DNA of 64,000 nt from Wuchereria bancrofti (Eukaryota > Nematoda > Chromadorea > Rhabditida > Onchocercidae), in NCBI GenBank assembly GCA_005281725.1, contig SSBO01000004.1, positions 496,001 through 560,000 of the forward strand. Direction: 5' to 3'. Each line of letters opens with the position of its first letter. Position 1 is the stretch's first letter. Below, one piece after another: positions 25,001 to 40,821 of the stretch. Position numbers and translations under genes: made by a program. The notes under the pieces are model-generated. The model searched no databases and had not been told where the DNA came from. It was given only the letters and a program-made list of their open reading frames with translations.

Positions 25001-27746
25001 GAGAAAGAGTAATCAGACGAAACTGAAGGTGAAAATTTTAATTATTATTCTAATTATTACTATTGTTATTTATTATTATTAATATTTGTTATTATTATTA
25101 TTTACTTATTTATATTATCAAAAATGTTATTTACTTAGCTATGATACTTTAATCTCTCAATTTTTCTATATATAAATTCAAGATAACAGTAAATCGATAA
25201 AACATATTTTGCTATGCGCAAATTATTGTCAATTGAAGTGATTTATTTCAAAAATCATTTCCAGATGTTTTGCAAATATTTACTGTGGACTATTTCTTTT
25301 ATTGCTATCATTGTGATAGTAATTAGTAATCGTTTTTTTTTGTTCTTCTCTGTTTCATTTTCTTTTTTTCTTTTCGAATTTATAGTTGTCAGATTGAACT
25401 AATTGCCTTATTAATAATTTTACAACAACCATACTTTATTTGCTAATTCAAATAGCTATTGAAAAATTCATATTAAAAAAAAGGAAAAGTGAAATATATT
25501 TATTACATTCAATATTTCTAATACACATAAACACGGGCAGACACACATATAGATTTACATAATATATAATAAAATAGTAAATTTATAAGTAATCCTAAAA
25601 TTAGTAATACTAAAGTATTTTCGGAAGTTAGGAAATGATAAGTGAGAAATTGCAATATGAGAAATATTAGTAGAATTTTCCAAATTTTCCAGTAAATTTA
25701 TTCTGTTAAATAAAAAGGAAGGCGAGAGAGAGATTCATCTGAAATAATTATTCGAAATGAGAATAATTAAAAAACTTTTTTTTTCTTTTTATTTAATCTT
25801 TATAACAATGCAACAAGCATACAACAATAATTATTTCAGATAAACGAAAACGATCGATAATGGAATGTAAATTCATCTGATCAAACACAATTTAATATAT
25901 AAATTCTCGCACTAAATTCCTGCATTCACTTTTCCCACAATCCATTTACCCTAGAAATGTGGCAAAGATAAAAGGTAAATTATCATCTGGGGTAATGTTT
26001 TGCTTTTTTTTAGATTGATGATAGCAAAGGAAAGTTTTTTTTTTGTACTTTTAGCCAACTTTTATTTCTTATTGTTCACTTCACAAATAAAGAAAAATTT
26101 TTTAAAAAAACAAAATAAAACTAAATGATTTGCTTTTATTCTTTTCCTACTTTTTTTATTCATTTTATCTTTTTTTTTTTTGATTTTATTGTTGAAAAGA
26201 AGAGAAAAACAAGAAAAAGCAAATATGGATAAAAGAAATCATATCAAAAAATCAGCAGAATATAGTTGGAATAATAAAAAATAATCTAAATAAGAGAATA
26301 TTTCAAAGAAATTTTTTTTTAATCAATCAATACGGAAAGGGTATGAGAAGAGAAGAAAATGAGATGATAAAGAAAAAGAATTTCTTAAAAAATATTAAGA
26401 CTTAATTTAGATTATTTTTTTTTATTATGGAAGAGAAAAAACTGGAAATATTTAAATATAAAAAATATGAAAACAAAATAAATGATATTTACTTATTTGA
26501 TTAATCTCGTTTTTTTGCAGTTTTCTTTATTTGTCTTTTAAAATTTAACGAATTAATAATTTTTTTTTTCTTTCTTGTTTTTCGTTTTTTTAATAATCCA
26601 TTAGCAAAATGTTTTTCGTTCCTGTAAATTATTAAAATAAACTGGGAGAAGAGAAGTGAACTAAGCTAATAGTTAATGCATGGTTTATTTTATTGCAGCA
26701 ATTTTTACGCTCAGAAAGTTTATTTAATTTTTTTTTTTTTGGTAAACTGGTGATAATTCAATAATGATATGATAATGTATTAAACAAGCAAATTTTTCAT
26801 AAAAAAGATTTGAAATGAGAAATGTTATATTTTTATCTTGTTGAGAAAAAAAAGAAGGATGTTAAAGTACGATGAGATTCTTTCATTCCATTTTTTTTCT
26901 TCCCCTTTATGAAACATCGAGAAGTTTCGATCCTTTCTTTTTCCGGAAACACTGATTATCTAGAAAGATAATATCTGAATATATTTTTTTTTAAAAACAA
27001 GGGAAATATATGGTTTAAAATAAAAAGAAGAAAAAAACAAAACTTGAATAAAATATCGTTACATAAAGTAACTGTATGACTCATCATAGATCAAAAGTAA
27101 ATATAAATTAAGATTTAAAGTAAATCATAAATGAAGAAATAAATTTGCACAAGTTATTTTGAATAAAATTTAGAATGATTAGATTGCTGAAAAATCTTTT
27201 AAATTGTAATTAATTAAAATTAATTACATTAAATTATTTTATATGCTGTAATATCGTTGATCAAACGATTTTTTTATATCTATAAGAAGATAATTGAAAA
27301 AAATCCTTGACCGTTTTATTTTATTTGAGAGTAGTACGATTATCAAAAAAAAACTGACGATAAGGATTGCTATGATGATGATAATAACAATAATAATGAT
27401 GATGATAACGGTTCGTTGTCCTATTAAACTACTAATTATTTCATGTATTATCATTCCAAAATAGCAAATTAATGGTTTTTTTGTATTGTCGAACAAAAAT
27501 AACAGAAATAGGACATTTTAATAGGTTGACAAAAGGAAAAAAAACTTTTTTCATTAAATGATTAAATGATGTAAACCATTTTTTTATAAATTTTAGATTA
27601 AAAGAATCTTTTATTAACGAATGGAACAGTGATAATGATTATAATCATAACAATTTGTAATAAGTTATTTCATATTTTTGATTTCGAATTTAATCAACAG
27701 CGAGAATTTTTTTTTAATTTTTGGAAATAAATTACTAACTGTTGAA

Positions 27747-28018
27747 TAGGTTTCATAGTGAAAAAAATGAATAAATTTCCTGGTTCGGCTTTGAAGTGAA
27801 AAAAAATTTCTTGGCCATTACATAGGCTTCATGACGAGAAAAAATAGATTTCTTGGCTAATATATAGGCCTGATGACGAGAAAAAATAGATTTCTTGGCT
27901 ATTATATAGGCCTGATGACGAGAAAAATGGATTTCTTGGCTATTATATAGGCCTGATGACGAGAAAAATGGATTTCTTAGCTATTATATAGGCCTGATGA
28001 CGAGAAAAAATAGATTTG
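27747..28018. repeat. Minisatellite, 41-42-bp unit, about six copies
   Basis: The unit contains AGGCCTGATGACGAGAAAAA followed by a TAGATTTCTTGGCTATTATAT-like second half. The central four copies are nearly identical (variants AAAAAATAG and AAAAATGG, one TTAGCT), while the two leftmost are decayed. No open frame spans the array, so it is not a protein repeat. Confidence 0.88.
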
Positions 28019-30755
28019 CAATTATTAAACAAGATTTAAAACCAAAAAAAGGAAGAAAAATAGATTTTTCGGCTACAATTGCTGGCAAAAAGTGATCTAC
28101 AAAGATTATTCACATCGGAATAAAATAATGGAATGGGCGGATGTAATAATGAGAATTAGTAATTTTATACACAAATAATTCGAGAAAGGGCGGGGAAAGT
28201 AATGAAAGGTCTTTTTCAGGCAAAATAACAAAAAAAAATTGATAATATATGATTGGTTTTTCAAATAAAATTTGATTTATTTCAAATTATAATTTTCAAA
28301 ATATTAGTATTAAACTTCATCAAATGAAAATGGTTAAATTATTTATTCAAAAATTTAAACTAATTTACAATTTACCGATTTGAAATAATGTTGAATGGCG
28401 TGTAAAACAAATGGATACAATAAGCAGATGAAAGGATTTTTATCATTTATGCTTCGGAATATTTGCTAATTATTGTTTAACCTATTAAAAATGTTTGATG
28501 TAATTTTTTAGAAATAATTATTTGAATTCTTTTACACTAATAAAATAATAATAGTAAAAGGATTTCCGGAAGATGAATTTTTCAACCTAGTATTCATTTA
28601 ATAAATATTAAGAAAGTTTAATGTCATGAATAAGTTCAAAGTGATGCTCAAAAGAAAAAAAATACTAAAAAGTGATGTAGAAAAGAAAATATTTCATTAA
28701 TTCCAACTTTTTATTAATTTTATTTCATTTTATTAATTTTATTAATCAAATTAAATTAAAATCTCCTGCCAGTGTTTTACATTCTTTTCTTCAAACTAAC
28801 ATTGTAATGACAAATTTATTACAGTCATTCTTTAATTTCAGTATAATTGTGTATTTTTACTTGTATATATCAATGAAAAAAAAATTTATTTTTTTTTAAA
28901 AAGGAAGAAGCGAACAGATAAAAATGTTATTAAAATGGATAATTAGAGAAAGAGAAAAGTGAAATAAACAAAAATCAAATGAACATACTGATAGAAATGT
29001 TGCAGAAATTAATAATTTTGCATAAGCGGAAATGAAATAATTGAAAAGACCCCTTTAATTTAATTATTAAATCAAAAAATTAAGCAATAATAAACAAAAA
29101 AAGAAAATGGAAGAAGATATAAAATAAATTGAAAACATAAATGAATAATTTTGAGAGATTTTACAAAGAAAAAAAATCAAAGTTTGTAGCATTTTATTAA
29201 AACTTTTTTTCTTTTTCATTTTTTTTTCCATTCAGCTAAATTTGAAATGTATACAAAAGTACAAATTATTATGATATTTGTTTATTTTTATACAAATCAT
29301 AATAAACTTTTTTTTGAGCACTATTTTATTGAAAAAATAAGCAATGGAAAAAAATTTTTTTAAATAAATAAACAATTAGAAAGGAAAAAAATAAATGAAT
29401 GAATGAGTGAATGAAATTTTCATAATTCTTTTCATCCATTTTTTCGTTTTTTTACATTGAAATTTGTAAATAATTGAACTTTTTTCCTTTTTTTGTGCTT
29501 GCGCTATTAGAAAAGAATTGTACAACATCTTTTTTTTTATCTTTTACTTTGATTAAAAAGAAAAGATGTTTTCTTTTCTTTTTTCATTTTTTTTTTTAAA
29601 TTTTTAAATAATAATGAAGATTAGATTAAGTTATTATAATTGTTGTGATTTAATTGCATGCGATCACTATTATACCTCAATATTTTATAATTTGAAATAT
29701 GAAGCATAGGAAGGAATAATTCTTTCTATTTTCTTTTTTTAAAATAGTCATAAGAGAACTGAATTTGTTCTTTCAAAAATTTGGTTTTTATTTCATTCAT
29801 TTTTGCAATTCCTAAGCAAAGACACTGCCATAAAATTAATTTTTTATCAAAAAATTCAACTAAGAATTGAAATGAAGAAATTGGAAAAACGAAATAGCGG
29901 ACGAAAAAAAAAAGAAGAAAGGAAAATAATGAAAATATAAATAAAATAGATTGAATAATTAAGACTCAAAGCGAAATTGGTAAAATCATTCAAAAACTTG
30001 GGCTAATTCGTATATATAATTTATTATTCATTATTTTATAATTTTACGAAAAACATTTTAATAATTTTATAATGGATTAAATGATTATAGTAATTAGCTG
30101 ACGAATAATTCAGTAATCTTTGCTCATTTATCTCGCATTTTTTACAATAGCTAGTGATAATTCCTAAATGAATTTTTTTATATGAAGCAAATATGGTGCA
30201 ATAAAATCAGTAATAAAAAAGAATTTTTTAAGTAAATTTTTCAAATATTTTAGGACCTTAAAAAAAATTTTTCTATATAAAAATTATTGAATATGAGACT
30301 ATAAAATGTAATTTTCATTCTTTTATTACAATATACATTTTAGAAAATAATTGGGCAATTTGATTAGTATGTTGTACATATTTACTAATAAAACGGCGCT
30401 CTATATAATTTGGTTTTTCGTATTTTTTTTTGTCTTCTTTTTAACGCTAATTAAGAGTAAATTAGAACAAAGTTCACATTTTAACAAGAATTTTAGTCAT
30501 TTACTCAGCCGAAAAGTAGCTGATTTGCATTCACTACGCAGAATACTGATCAATTTTAGCTTATTTTTATTTCAAAAAAATCGGAAAAAAACTTTTTGAA
30601 TATTTATCTTTCTTTTTTTAAATGACTTTTAGCTGAAATTTTTTAAAGAAAAAAATTTTAATCAAAAAAGACGAACGATCTCGGAATAAAATTAATGCTT
30701 GCTTTAACAATGTGTTGTGTGTATATGTGTATGCGTATTTGTGTACATGTGCATG

Positions 30756-30929
<174 letters not shown>

Positions 30930-31223
30930 CGTAACTTAAATAAGAAAAAATGGAAGAAACGTATGTTATAATTTGCTAAATTAGTTAAAAAAAAAAAGAA
31001 ACGTTATCTTAATTTAAATACAAATATCAAAAATATGCAATTAAATGATTAAAATTAGTAATTCAAAACAACAAAAGCCTAATTATATTAATATTTTAAT
31101 TATTATTTGTTAATTTTAGAATTAGATAACTCAATAATTCATCTTTTTTTATTTTCATATAATAAATTATATCGAGTAATATTTTTTTTTGGAAGCTTTT
31201 CAAAAAAGGTCATAGAAAAGATC

Positions 31224-31251
31224 ATTTCTTATATATATATATATAAGAAAT
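31224..31251. repeat. Perfect 28-bp AT palindrome
   Basis: ATTTCTT, seven AT units, then AAGAAAT: a perfect self-complementary sequence that could extrude as a cruciform. Confidence 0.9.
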
Positions 31252-31435
31252 TGCTAAGATTATTATTTCGTCAAAATTCCTTTTATAGAATAAATTTGCA
31301 TTTTGTAAAACCAAAAATAAATGAATGAAAAATTTGCAATGTTTTTTAGGTATCTTTTTTTCCTTTTTTGTTAAGATTTTCGAAATCCAAACAATGGTAT
31401 ACAAGCATGCACTTTTAATAGGATTATAACTTCCA

Positions 31436-31475
31436 ATATGCTAATTAACAGCTGCACCTTTGTTAATTGGCATAT
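31436..31475. other. Stem-loop with 15-bp stem and 10-base loop
   Basis: The left arm ATATGCTAATTAACA pairs with TGTTAATTGGCATAT, with one T-G wobble, around the loop GCTGCACCTT. It lies about 0.9 kb upstream of the zinc-finger gene. Whether it is transcribed is unknown. Confidence 0.6.
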
Positions 31476-32363
31476 GTACTCATTGACACATACACACATA
31501 AAGACACACAAGGTTACAGCATATGTGACTGTTTTCGTGTGATTTTTAATTGAAAATAAAAAAAGAAAAAGAAGAAAAAACAGTGATAAAACAGAGAAAT
31601 ATTACAACTGCAGTGAAATTTCAAAATTTTTTAATTCAGATGTAAAATTCAGGATTTATGAAAATTCGAGGAAAAAAGTATCTTAAATATTTTAAATTCT
31701 ATGACATATAATATGTATAATTTAAATATGTGTATATAATTTATGATGTTAAATTATGCTATGCAATAAAAAATTTTCCATAAAAATTCATTATGAATTT
31801 TTATTTTAATTAAAAAAACGTAAAACAACGGAATTAATGAAACTGAAAGCTTATGTTGATTGAAAATCACTTTATAATTTGAAAAGCTGTCTGAAAAAAA
31901 ACGTTTAAATAACTTTTTTGACGTCTAATTTAGATGGTGGCAAAACTTACATAGAATATTGACCAATTACTAGTCAAACTGATTAATATATTGAATTTTA
32001 CATCTGAATTTTGAATTTTATCAAGATATTAAGATATTGACCACTTACGAATCATCAATAATTTTAGAAAATATAATCTTGAATAGATGCATATAGTCGT
32101 ATTCCATATTTCTGCATTCCATCTATCACTGACGCAAGTAATTTGAATGATAATCCCGTATTTCGTCTCTTCCGTATTCTGCTTATCACTGCTAAATGTA
32201 ATCTGACTAATACTTAACACGTATTATAATAAACATTGAAAATTTCATAGTGACACTCATCATCGTAATCTTCAAGCGTGTATAAGTTGTTGCATAAAGT
32301 TGGTCTGACGACTTTACTATGATCCTATCATTTAATTTTGCTTCGTACGAGAGTGCCCGTTAA

Positions 32364-35300
32364 ATGGAAGAGAGATCAAGTAGTAATGGTGCCACGGAGA
32401 CCGTCATCAAATCGGTCTCCGGCATAACGGCAGCTTCGGTCGAGGTATAAAAATTCCGAAAAAGTTACGGTGGTTAATCGGGATTTTCTGCCGAAATTTT
32501 AGTAATTTAGTAACAGCAGTGGAATTCCTTCTCTTCATTTTTCTTTTTTCTTTTCTTTTTATTTTTATTTATTTATTTTTTTTTTTTTTGTATTTGGTAA
32601 TTAAACTATCGCGTGAAAAAAGGAAAGGAATATTTTTTTTCTCATTTCTTCAAACCTTGAATTTTATTTTTTCGGATTTTGTTTAGAATTTCACTTACTT
32701 ACTGTGGACTTTTCTTCAGGATGGCAGTAACAGTACTGAGCAGGCAGAAATTGTACGGAAACGTTTACAAGCATGCGAAATTGTTTCAGCTGATGTTAAT
32801 GAGATGGCATGGGAAGCAAATAAAAGTGAAGAGAAAACGTTTCATGAATTACAGCCAGTCAGTAGAATAGAACATGAATTCTTAATTCCGAGCACTTCTA
32901 AGAGAGGTGGGATTTGAAATACTTTCTGAAAACAGGAAAAAGAAAGTACTCACATTGCTGTTTGTATGATTCAGATTCATATTGCTATAAATGTATGGAT
33001 GAAAATAACGGAAATGATAGAAAATTGCTCGTTCTGGTTATGAAGTGTCAGATATTTCTATTACTTGATGAAGAGTATGACGATTTGTTAAACTGGGAAA
33101 TGATACATTTCTATCAGCATATAATTTACTGATTGACAACCAAGTAATAAATAGAGAGATCATGCATGGAAATTGGTAAAAGACGTAATAATTCTTCCCT
33201 CAGAAAAAGGAAAATATAACTTTTTTCTAAGATGAAGTGATACTTTGTAGGTGTTTGTATGTTGCTGTGCAAGTTTTAGAAAAAAATGGACAGTTGTGCT
33301 ATTTTTTATTCCAAATATTTCATGTATCTATTTAAAAATACTAAAAAATTTGTTTCTTGAGTGTTTTGACTATGAAGTTTAATTTTATATCATTTGTAGT
33401 GTTAAAACGAGCTCAAGATATCACAAAAGAGCGAAAAAATGAGCACAAACGATGGCGTGCAGCAATCGATGGGTATGCACAATATTCAGAATGGATTTGC
33501 AAAGTTAATGAAAAAGTGGAAGATATGCCAGATTTTGATGGTGCCGAAAGTGTTGCTACCACCGAAGCTACAGATGACCCAGAAGCAGAATATTTCGTTG
33601 CTGTAGATTCAATGAGGGATGTTATTGACCAGGTAGATAGAGATCTTCTTAGCAATATTACTGGAGCTAACTTTACGTGAAATTTTTGGGAATAATCTGT
33701 TAACTAGTAGTTGTGAATTATTTGGAAAAAACTACAGTTTTATCTTGCCGTGTCAGTATAGGGAAAAAGTTTCTTTCAAATTAGCTTTCCTGAATAGCTT
33801 TTTTGTTATTGTCCAATGTAAGTAGAATGGTTTTATGATTATTATTCCGAGAGCTTGATTTTTAGATTCAGAAAGCTAGAGCAGCGCAATCAGAAGAAAC
33901 AGCAGAAAGTGATGCGAAACTGGATGAAATCTTGAAGTACTGCGAAGAACATACAAAAAAAATTAGTTTATTTGAAGACAAAAATACCCAGGTCAAAATA
34001 TTATCCCATTATAGTTAATTTTCAGGACAGTAAATCAATGTTCAGTTAATATTTAATTTTCAGGATTATCAAATGTTCGTATGCTTTGCTTGCGGTCGGG
34101 TTTTCGATGATGAGATAACAATGCGAAATCATGTGAACGAAATTCATCTTTCTAACAAGGTTTTTACATTTCTTTTTGTAGTATTTGACCATTCTAAACC
34201 TTTTAAAGGATAGAGAAATTAGGAAGAGCAGTTTTTTATTAATAAGTTAAGGGCATAGAGTGAGGGGTCCTGAAAAAAAAAATAGCTACCTTTTTTGTTG
34301 GAGAGATTTTTTTTTTAGGATTACATTTTCAAATGTAGTTACTGCTACAGACGTTTCAAAATGAAACATCATTTGCAACGTCATGAACGTACACATGATT
34401 TATCACTTGTGCATATTTGTAATCGGTGCTCTTCATCATTTCGGTTAGCTTTTTAAGAATCTTCGCTACCTTTGTTACCCGAAGGTTGTTCAGAAAGTAG
34501 AAAGAAATTTATTGCTCAGAAGCTTCTGTGTACTGTTTCAGAGATTTACCCAATTATAAAAGTGAATTAATATTTTGTAGAAACATGTTTTTCATCAGCA
34601 GAACTGTCGATCTATTCGCTATAATCGGTTTATCATTTGTACGACACTGCTATGGCAGTGTATTAGATACCGCAGTAAAGTGTGTCTTCCGCTACTGCCA
34701 TCATTATATATCAGGACGGTTCTATGGAAGCTTCTTTATAAATGTTGAGAAGTGTAGAAGTAAAGTGGATGAATTTTAGGAACTTCGAATCATTAGTTGC
34801 TCATAGAAGCAGAGCTCATGGAATCGATGAGAACGGTGAAAAAATTTTGAATCTGAAATATAATTGTAGTAGATGCAAGCAGAAGTTTGGAACTTTTATC
34901 GAATTAAACGTAAGTCTTTCGCTAACAATATCACCTCTATTTTGGTCCTTTCAGTAAATTAATTTTGCTATAATGAATAGCTGAAATATGTTAAATAAAG
35001 GTTCCTTTTTTGTAATGATGGAGTGATTTTTTTCAACCTATAAATTCAGAGGTAGGAAAAATGCAGCCGAGTTATGGTTTCAATTTTCTTCAAGTCTTTT
35101 TACTTTAGTTATATGCTACTACAAATGCTATTCGTAGTGCTTAAATCATTTTAGAGGCATAAATATTTTTGCTTGAATGAATCTCGCATCAAACAGCAGA
35201 AAAAAGTCAGTGGTGCTTCTCCTTCTTCATCCACTAGTTCAATATTTTCTGCGTCCTCAAGACCGAAAGTTGGTAGGTAATTGCTTTATACTTGAATGAT

Positions 35301-36192
35301 TTTTTTTTCTCATTGAACATGCACTTCTGATTTGTTTCTACTTTATTATAAACAAGTTTAGATAAAACATGCAGAATATGCAGTAAGAAGTTCGCATCGC
35401 GACAATCATTGATACGACATATGGGTCGAATTCATCCAGAAGAAAGAATTGATGAAATTAAACAGTATGAAATAGTTCAGTCGGTAAGTTTATTTCACAT
35501 GTTCATTCAACTTGAAGTTATTAATAGATCAATCCACTCCTCTCCATTATTATTTTTTGTTTCTTGACTACCATTGGTTGATTGCTAATTAAGCTCAGTT
35601 CTGACCGGATAGGCTGATATTAAATATGTTCTATTACTTTTTTTTCAGCCAGATCTTCCGTTTGCTTGTAATATTTGCTCGAAACGTTTTACGACCAGAA
35701 CACTAATGTTAGTTCATCGTAAGCGACATGAAGGAAGGAATTTTGCCTGTGAATTATGTGAGAAGGCTTATCCATTAGCAAGTGAATTGCGAAAGCATAT
35801 CAAGCGTGTACATGGGGATTCTTCGAAGAGTTACGGTAAGTTTCAGATATCTAATAACTTATGTAACATTGTGCTTCTAAAATACTTCCATATAAGAATG
35901 TTTATGAACTTTGTTATTATTCTTAATTCGAATTGTATTTCTTTATTCATTTACCGGAAGCTTAGCCATCAAATCTTGAACGACTGGTTCACTTTCTTTT
36001 CCGCTCCTTTCGTTTATTAAATTTAGGAACATTTCAAAACGTTAAGTTCTAGGGGCACCAAAAGGTTCACCTACAGAATTTAACGATGCATATGCCGTCG
36101 ACAGGCAAAATGCAGGTGTTGAAAAACCAGTACCGGCAGAGCAGAGCAGTAAGTGTGATTACGAAGATCTTACTGATTTCAGTGTTATGTAA
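32364..36192 (+). CDS. Seven-finger zinc-finger protein
   Basis: Exons: 32364-32444, 32720-32906, 33400-33632, 33866-33991, 34064-34159, 34319-34443, 34780-34909, 35155-35272, 35362-35483, 35649-35835, 36053-36192. All phases agree; the product is 514 aa. Residues 1-209 are charged, partly helical and acidic, with no domain I recognise. Fingers follow at about 216-237, 247-267, 275-296, 312-332, 369-390, 413-433 and 440-461. Several are split by introns. Most have the classic C-x2-C-x12-H-x3/4/5-H form; finger 4 ends in Cys instead of the last His. The tail is short and Ser/Pro containing. It is probably a nuclear DNA-binding regulator. I cannot name an orthologue. The last exon could instead stop at a donor (GTAAGT) at 36149, but reading on reaches TAA after 14 codons, so I prefer it as terminal. 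The exon 2 donor (GTGGGA) is weak. Confidence 0.82.
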
Positions 36193-37592
36193 TTTTCTAC
36201 TGATTGCATCTATCCACTTGTTCATTCTATAAATTGTGCATTCAAAATCTATAAATTGCTTAAAATGGCATTTTATCACACGGAAGCATATTTACAGAAA
36301 AGAAACAATACTCATTTACATTCTTAATTGTTTTTTTTTACTTAGGAAATTTATTCTTACAATTATCATTGTGTTTCCATGCTGGTAATTCTTCCAACAT
36401 ATTTAATATTAAATATATCAAATTATTTTTCAGTTCGTTTATATTATTAACAAGCAGTTTTCATCATTGTGAAGTCTTAAAAACTCAAATAGATGCATGT
36501 CGAAATCGATTTTCTGTAGTAATCGATGCAATTAATTAGACTTTGAATTCTGCTGCACTTATTTTCACTATTAATCCATCCATTAATAAAATGTTTTATC
36601 TACAAGAGATTTTATATAAATACATTCTTTTAGCAAAGTTAACAAATACTGCGTTAACAGTAGTATCACAATTTAAGTTTCATCGAAATATCGTTTGTAT
36701 TTCAAACTTCCACATTTCATACCCAGTTTTCCGATATATTTTTGGTTTTTTTTCAAATTTACTAAGATCCTAGAAACTTTTTGAAGTCAAGTTTCTGCAG
36801 AATTTTTAAATTCTTTGTAAAATTTGCATAAAGTGCTTTCTGTTGGTGCTTAGTGTCAAGTAATAGTTCAGAAAAAGATTTAAATTTACACAATGAGAAG
36901 TCCAGTCATATTTTGTTTTTTCGACTTATTGTTGTATTTGATGGGTAAAGTGTTACAAATGTCCCTAATTGCAGATTATCTTAGTTTTCCTTGACTGTGA
37001 ATGTATTACGTAGTTTCCTTAGTGCTTCTGTGGAACATTTGGGGATTAGATTCTTTTAACTTCCCATGATGAATGCATCTTCTACCTAGTGATTTAGCGC
37101 ACTTTAAAAATTTCCATAATTATTTAATCTGAAATTGACCAAAAGGCAATGATTTTAACGGTCATTTTAAAGAAAAGGAATGGAGGGGCAGATGACCTTA
37201 TTGGGCTGTGACATATAAGATATACAAATACAGTGTGTACTATTTTCAATGGAACAGTTTCATTGTACTGTATGACAATTTGTTGAATCTTTTTTAAAAT
37301 TCCAAATTTTTTATTTCTCCGTTATATGTCGATCCGATTGATCGATCACTTATTGACTTTTCATTCAAATTTCTGCAGATCTCTTCACTTTAATGCCCTG
37401 TTTTGGTCGTTCTTATTAGTCATTCCACTTTTTTGAAATCCTAGGTTTTGTTTACAATTCATGCTTAATTTAATTATTACAAGTCGTACACAGAGAAAAG
37501 TGATAAGAGGAATTAACAAGAACAAAAGGAAGTTGGTTTGGGTTGACCTAGCACAGCAGTGATAATCTAGGTCGCCGTACTGTTAATACCAA
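36193..37592. other. Intergenic stretch, no gene seen
   Basis: 1.4 kb between the zinc-finger gene and the small gene at 37593. Open frames here are short and of AT-driven composition. The 3' UTR of the zinc-finger gene must lie at its left end. Confidence 0.6.
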
Positions 37593-39067
37593 ATGTCACT
37601 GTCCGCTGACAGTGTAAGGCAACCAGTGTCATCAACAGTAGCAGAGGCGGTAACGGTAGCAACATCAGAATATATCGATAAATCAAGAACTAACACTGCC
37701 GAAGATATCATCACCACAAATTTGCCGTATCATTTCCAGGTAGCTTTATATTCACCACAATTGCGAAATTCATCGGATTTAACTTTACAGAAGGATCGGA
37801 CTGTATTTCAGAAAAGGTAATTTTTTAATGCTTTATTTAAGCTCATTCTTTTGAATTAACCCCTAAATTTTTCTAAAAATCTGGTCATTATTAATTTCTA
37901 TTTCACTGTTTCAAAACTGTCTACTTGAAATCAGTGAATATCTTCAAACGAAGAAGTACTAATACATGATCGAATAGATTGAATAAGTTAAAATACGGAC
38001 AGTATAATTGGATTATCTCTTATCATCACTTTATCACCCTAAGCTTACCACAGACAGATTACTGCGTAGTGAATTTAGGCAGTTTTTAAAGTTTTAAGTC
38101 AAATTTAAATTACGGCATCAATTTTGTTCAATGAAGCTAGGTGCAAGGATATTATAATCATAAATTTTCAATAATTTATAAAATAATAAAAATAATTTAC
38201 GACAGCAAAAATTAAATTCTAAAAGTGGTGTAAAGGTCAACTTATCACAATTTGAAAAAAGAACGGGGACAGTTCATCTAAGAAAGCTGTAAAGCAAATG
38301 AAACTCGAAAAAATACTTCAACCATTACTAAAGAATTCGTAATATTTTAATTAATATTTTAAATTAACTTTAAAAATTTTGACTTGAATTATTTTTATTG
38401 CCTTTTCATTTTTTTTTTTCTTTTGCAAAAGGAAAATTTTAATTTGAAAAAGCAATTTAAGAAGTCAAAAGACGACGTACATAACATTAATATATAATAA
38501 ACTTAAAGATAACAAATTAAAAGGCAACATAAAACTCAAGTGGGATAAAAGAGGCAGAGATTTAATTGGAAAATTTGGAAAAGTCTGTGCGCGACGAATT
38601 AGCGCCTTTAATAACAGGTTCATTTCTTACTTAAGTATATTCATTTCTTGCTTATTAATTGTCGATCATCTTAACTCGAGGTTGGCTTACATGGATTGCT
38701 TAAAGTGTTGTTGGGCTAAATATTTAGGTCCCTTATCAATATCAATCTAATAGTATTCTTTGGCTATGTTCTTATCATTTAAAGACGAGTAATATAGTTA
38801 AAGTGTTTTAGAGTCCTCATTTATAGTATACATTTCAGGCCTAGAAATTATTCTTTTGTATTTATAGCGCAGTATAGAATGTGTGACGTGATATCTGTTT
38901 TCTGAAATTTTTTCATTTTAATATGATTAATTTAAATTTTTTAGACATAATCTAACTTTTTTAGACATCATTCACCGTACATCTTCACAAAACTATTTTG
39001 TAACTCTGTATTATTAACACGAGGTGAGACGATTGACCCGCTGGTTGAACTTATTCAAACGATATGA
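37593..39067 (+). CDS. Unrecognised small gene, two or three exons
   Basis: Exon 37593-37816 encodes a Ser/Thr/Val-rich start (MSLSADSVRQPVSS) and ends with a good donor in phase 2. Exon 38965-39067 has a strong acceptor (AACTTTTTTAG), the matching phase, and ends LVELIQTI-stop. Together they give 108 aa. Between them, 38462-38617 is a phase-compatible optional exon lying in an open frame of about 100 codons with coding-like composition (KLKWDKRGRDLIGKF); including it gives 160 aa. Its acceptor (TTTAAG) is poor, so the exact edge may differ. No signal peptide, membrane segment or known motif is seen. It sits on the same strand, 143 bp upstream of the collagen gene. Function unknown. Confidence 0.45.
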
Positions 39068-39209
39068 AACAGAACGAAGGAACAGAAAAGTTGCTTGTTT
39101 GATGAATCAGTGTTATTTAACATAATCTTTTAGTTTTCATTGAAAATATCTTTTATTCGTTTTGAAGATGAGATTAAAGATTAACAAAACAAAAAAGTAC
39201 TTTCCATAA

Positions 39210-40815
<1,606 letters not shown>

Positions 40816-40821
40816 TTAGAA

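Noticed and set aside
33413..33655. 80-codon minus-strand Ser-rich frame
   Set aside because: Antisense shadow of zinc-finger exon 3.
34528..34779. 83-codon frame in a zinc-finger intron
   Set aside because: Flanking exons join in phase without it and complete finger 3; the frame has no zinc-binding pattern.
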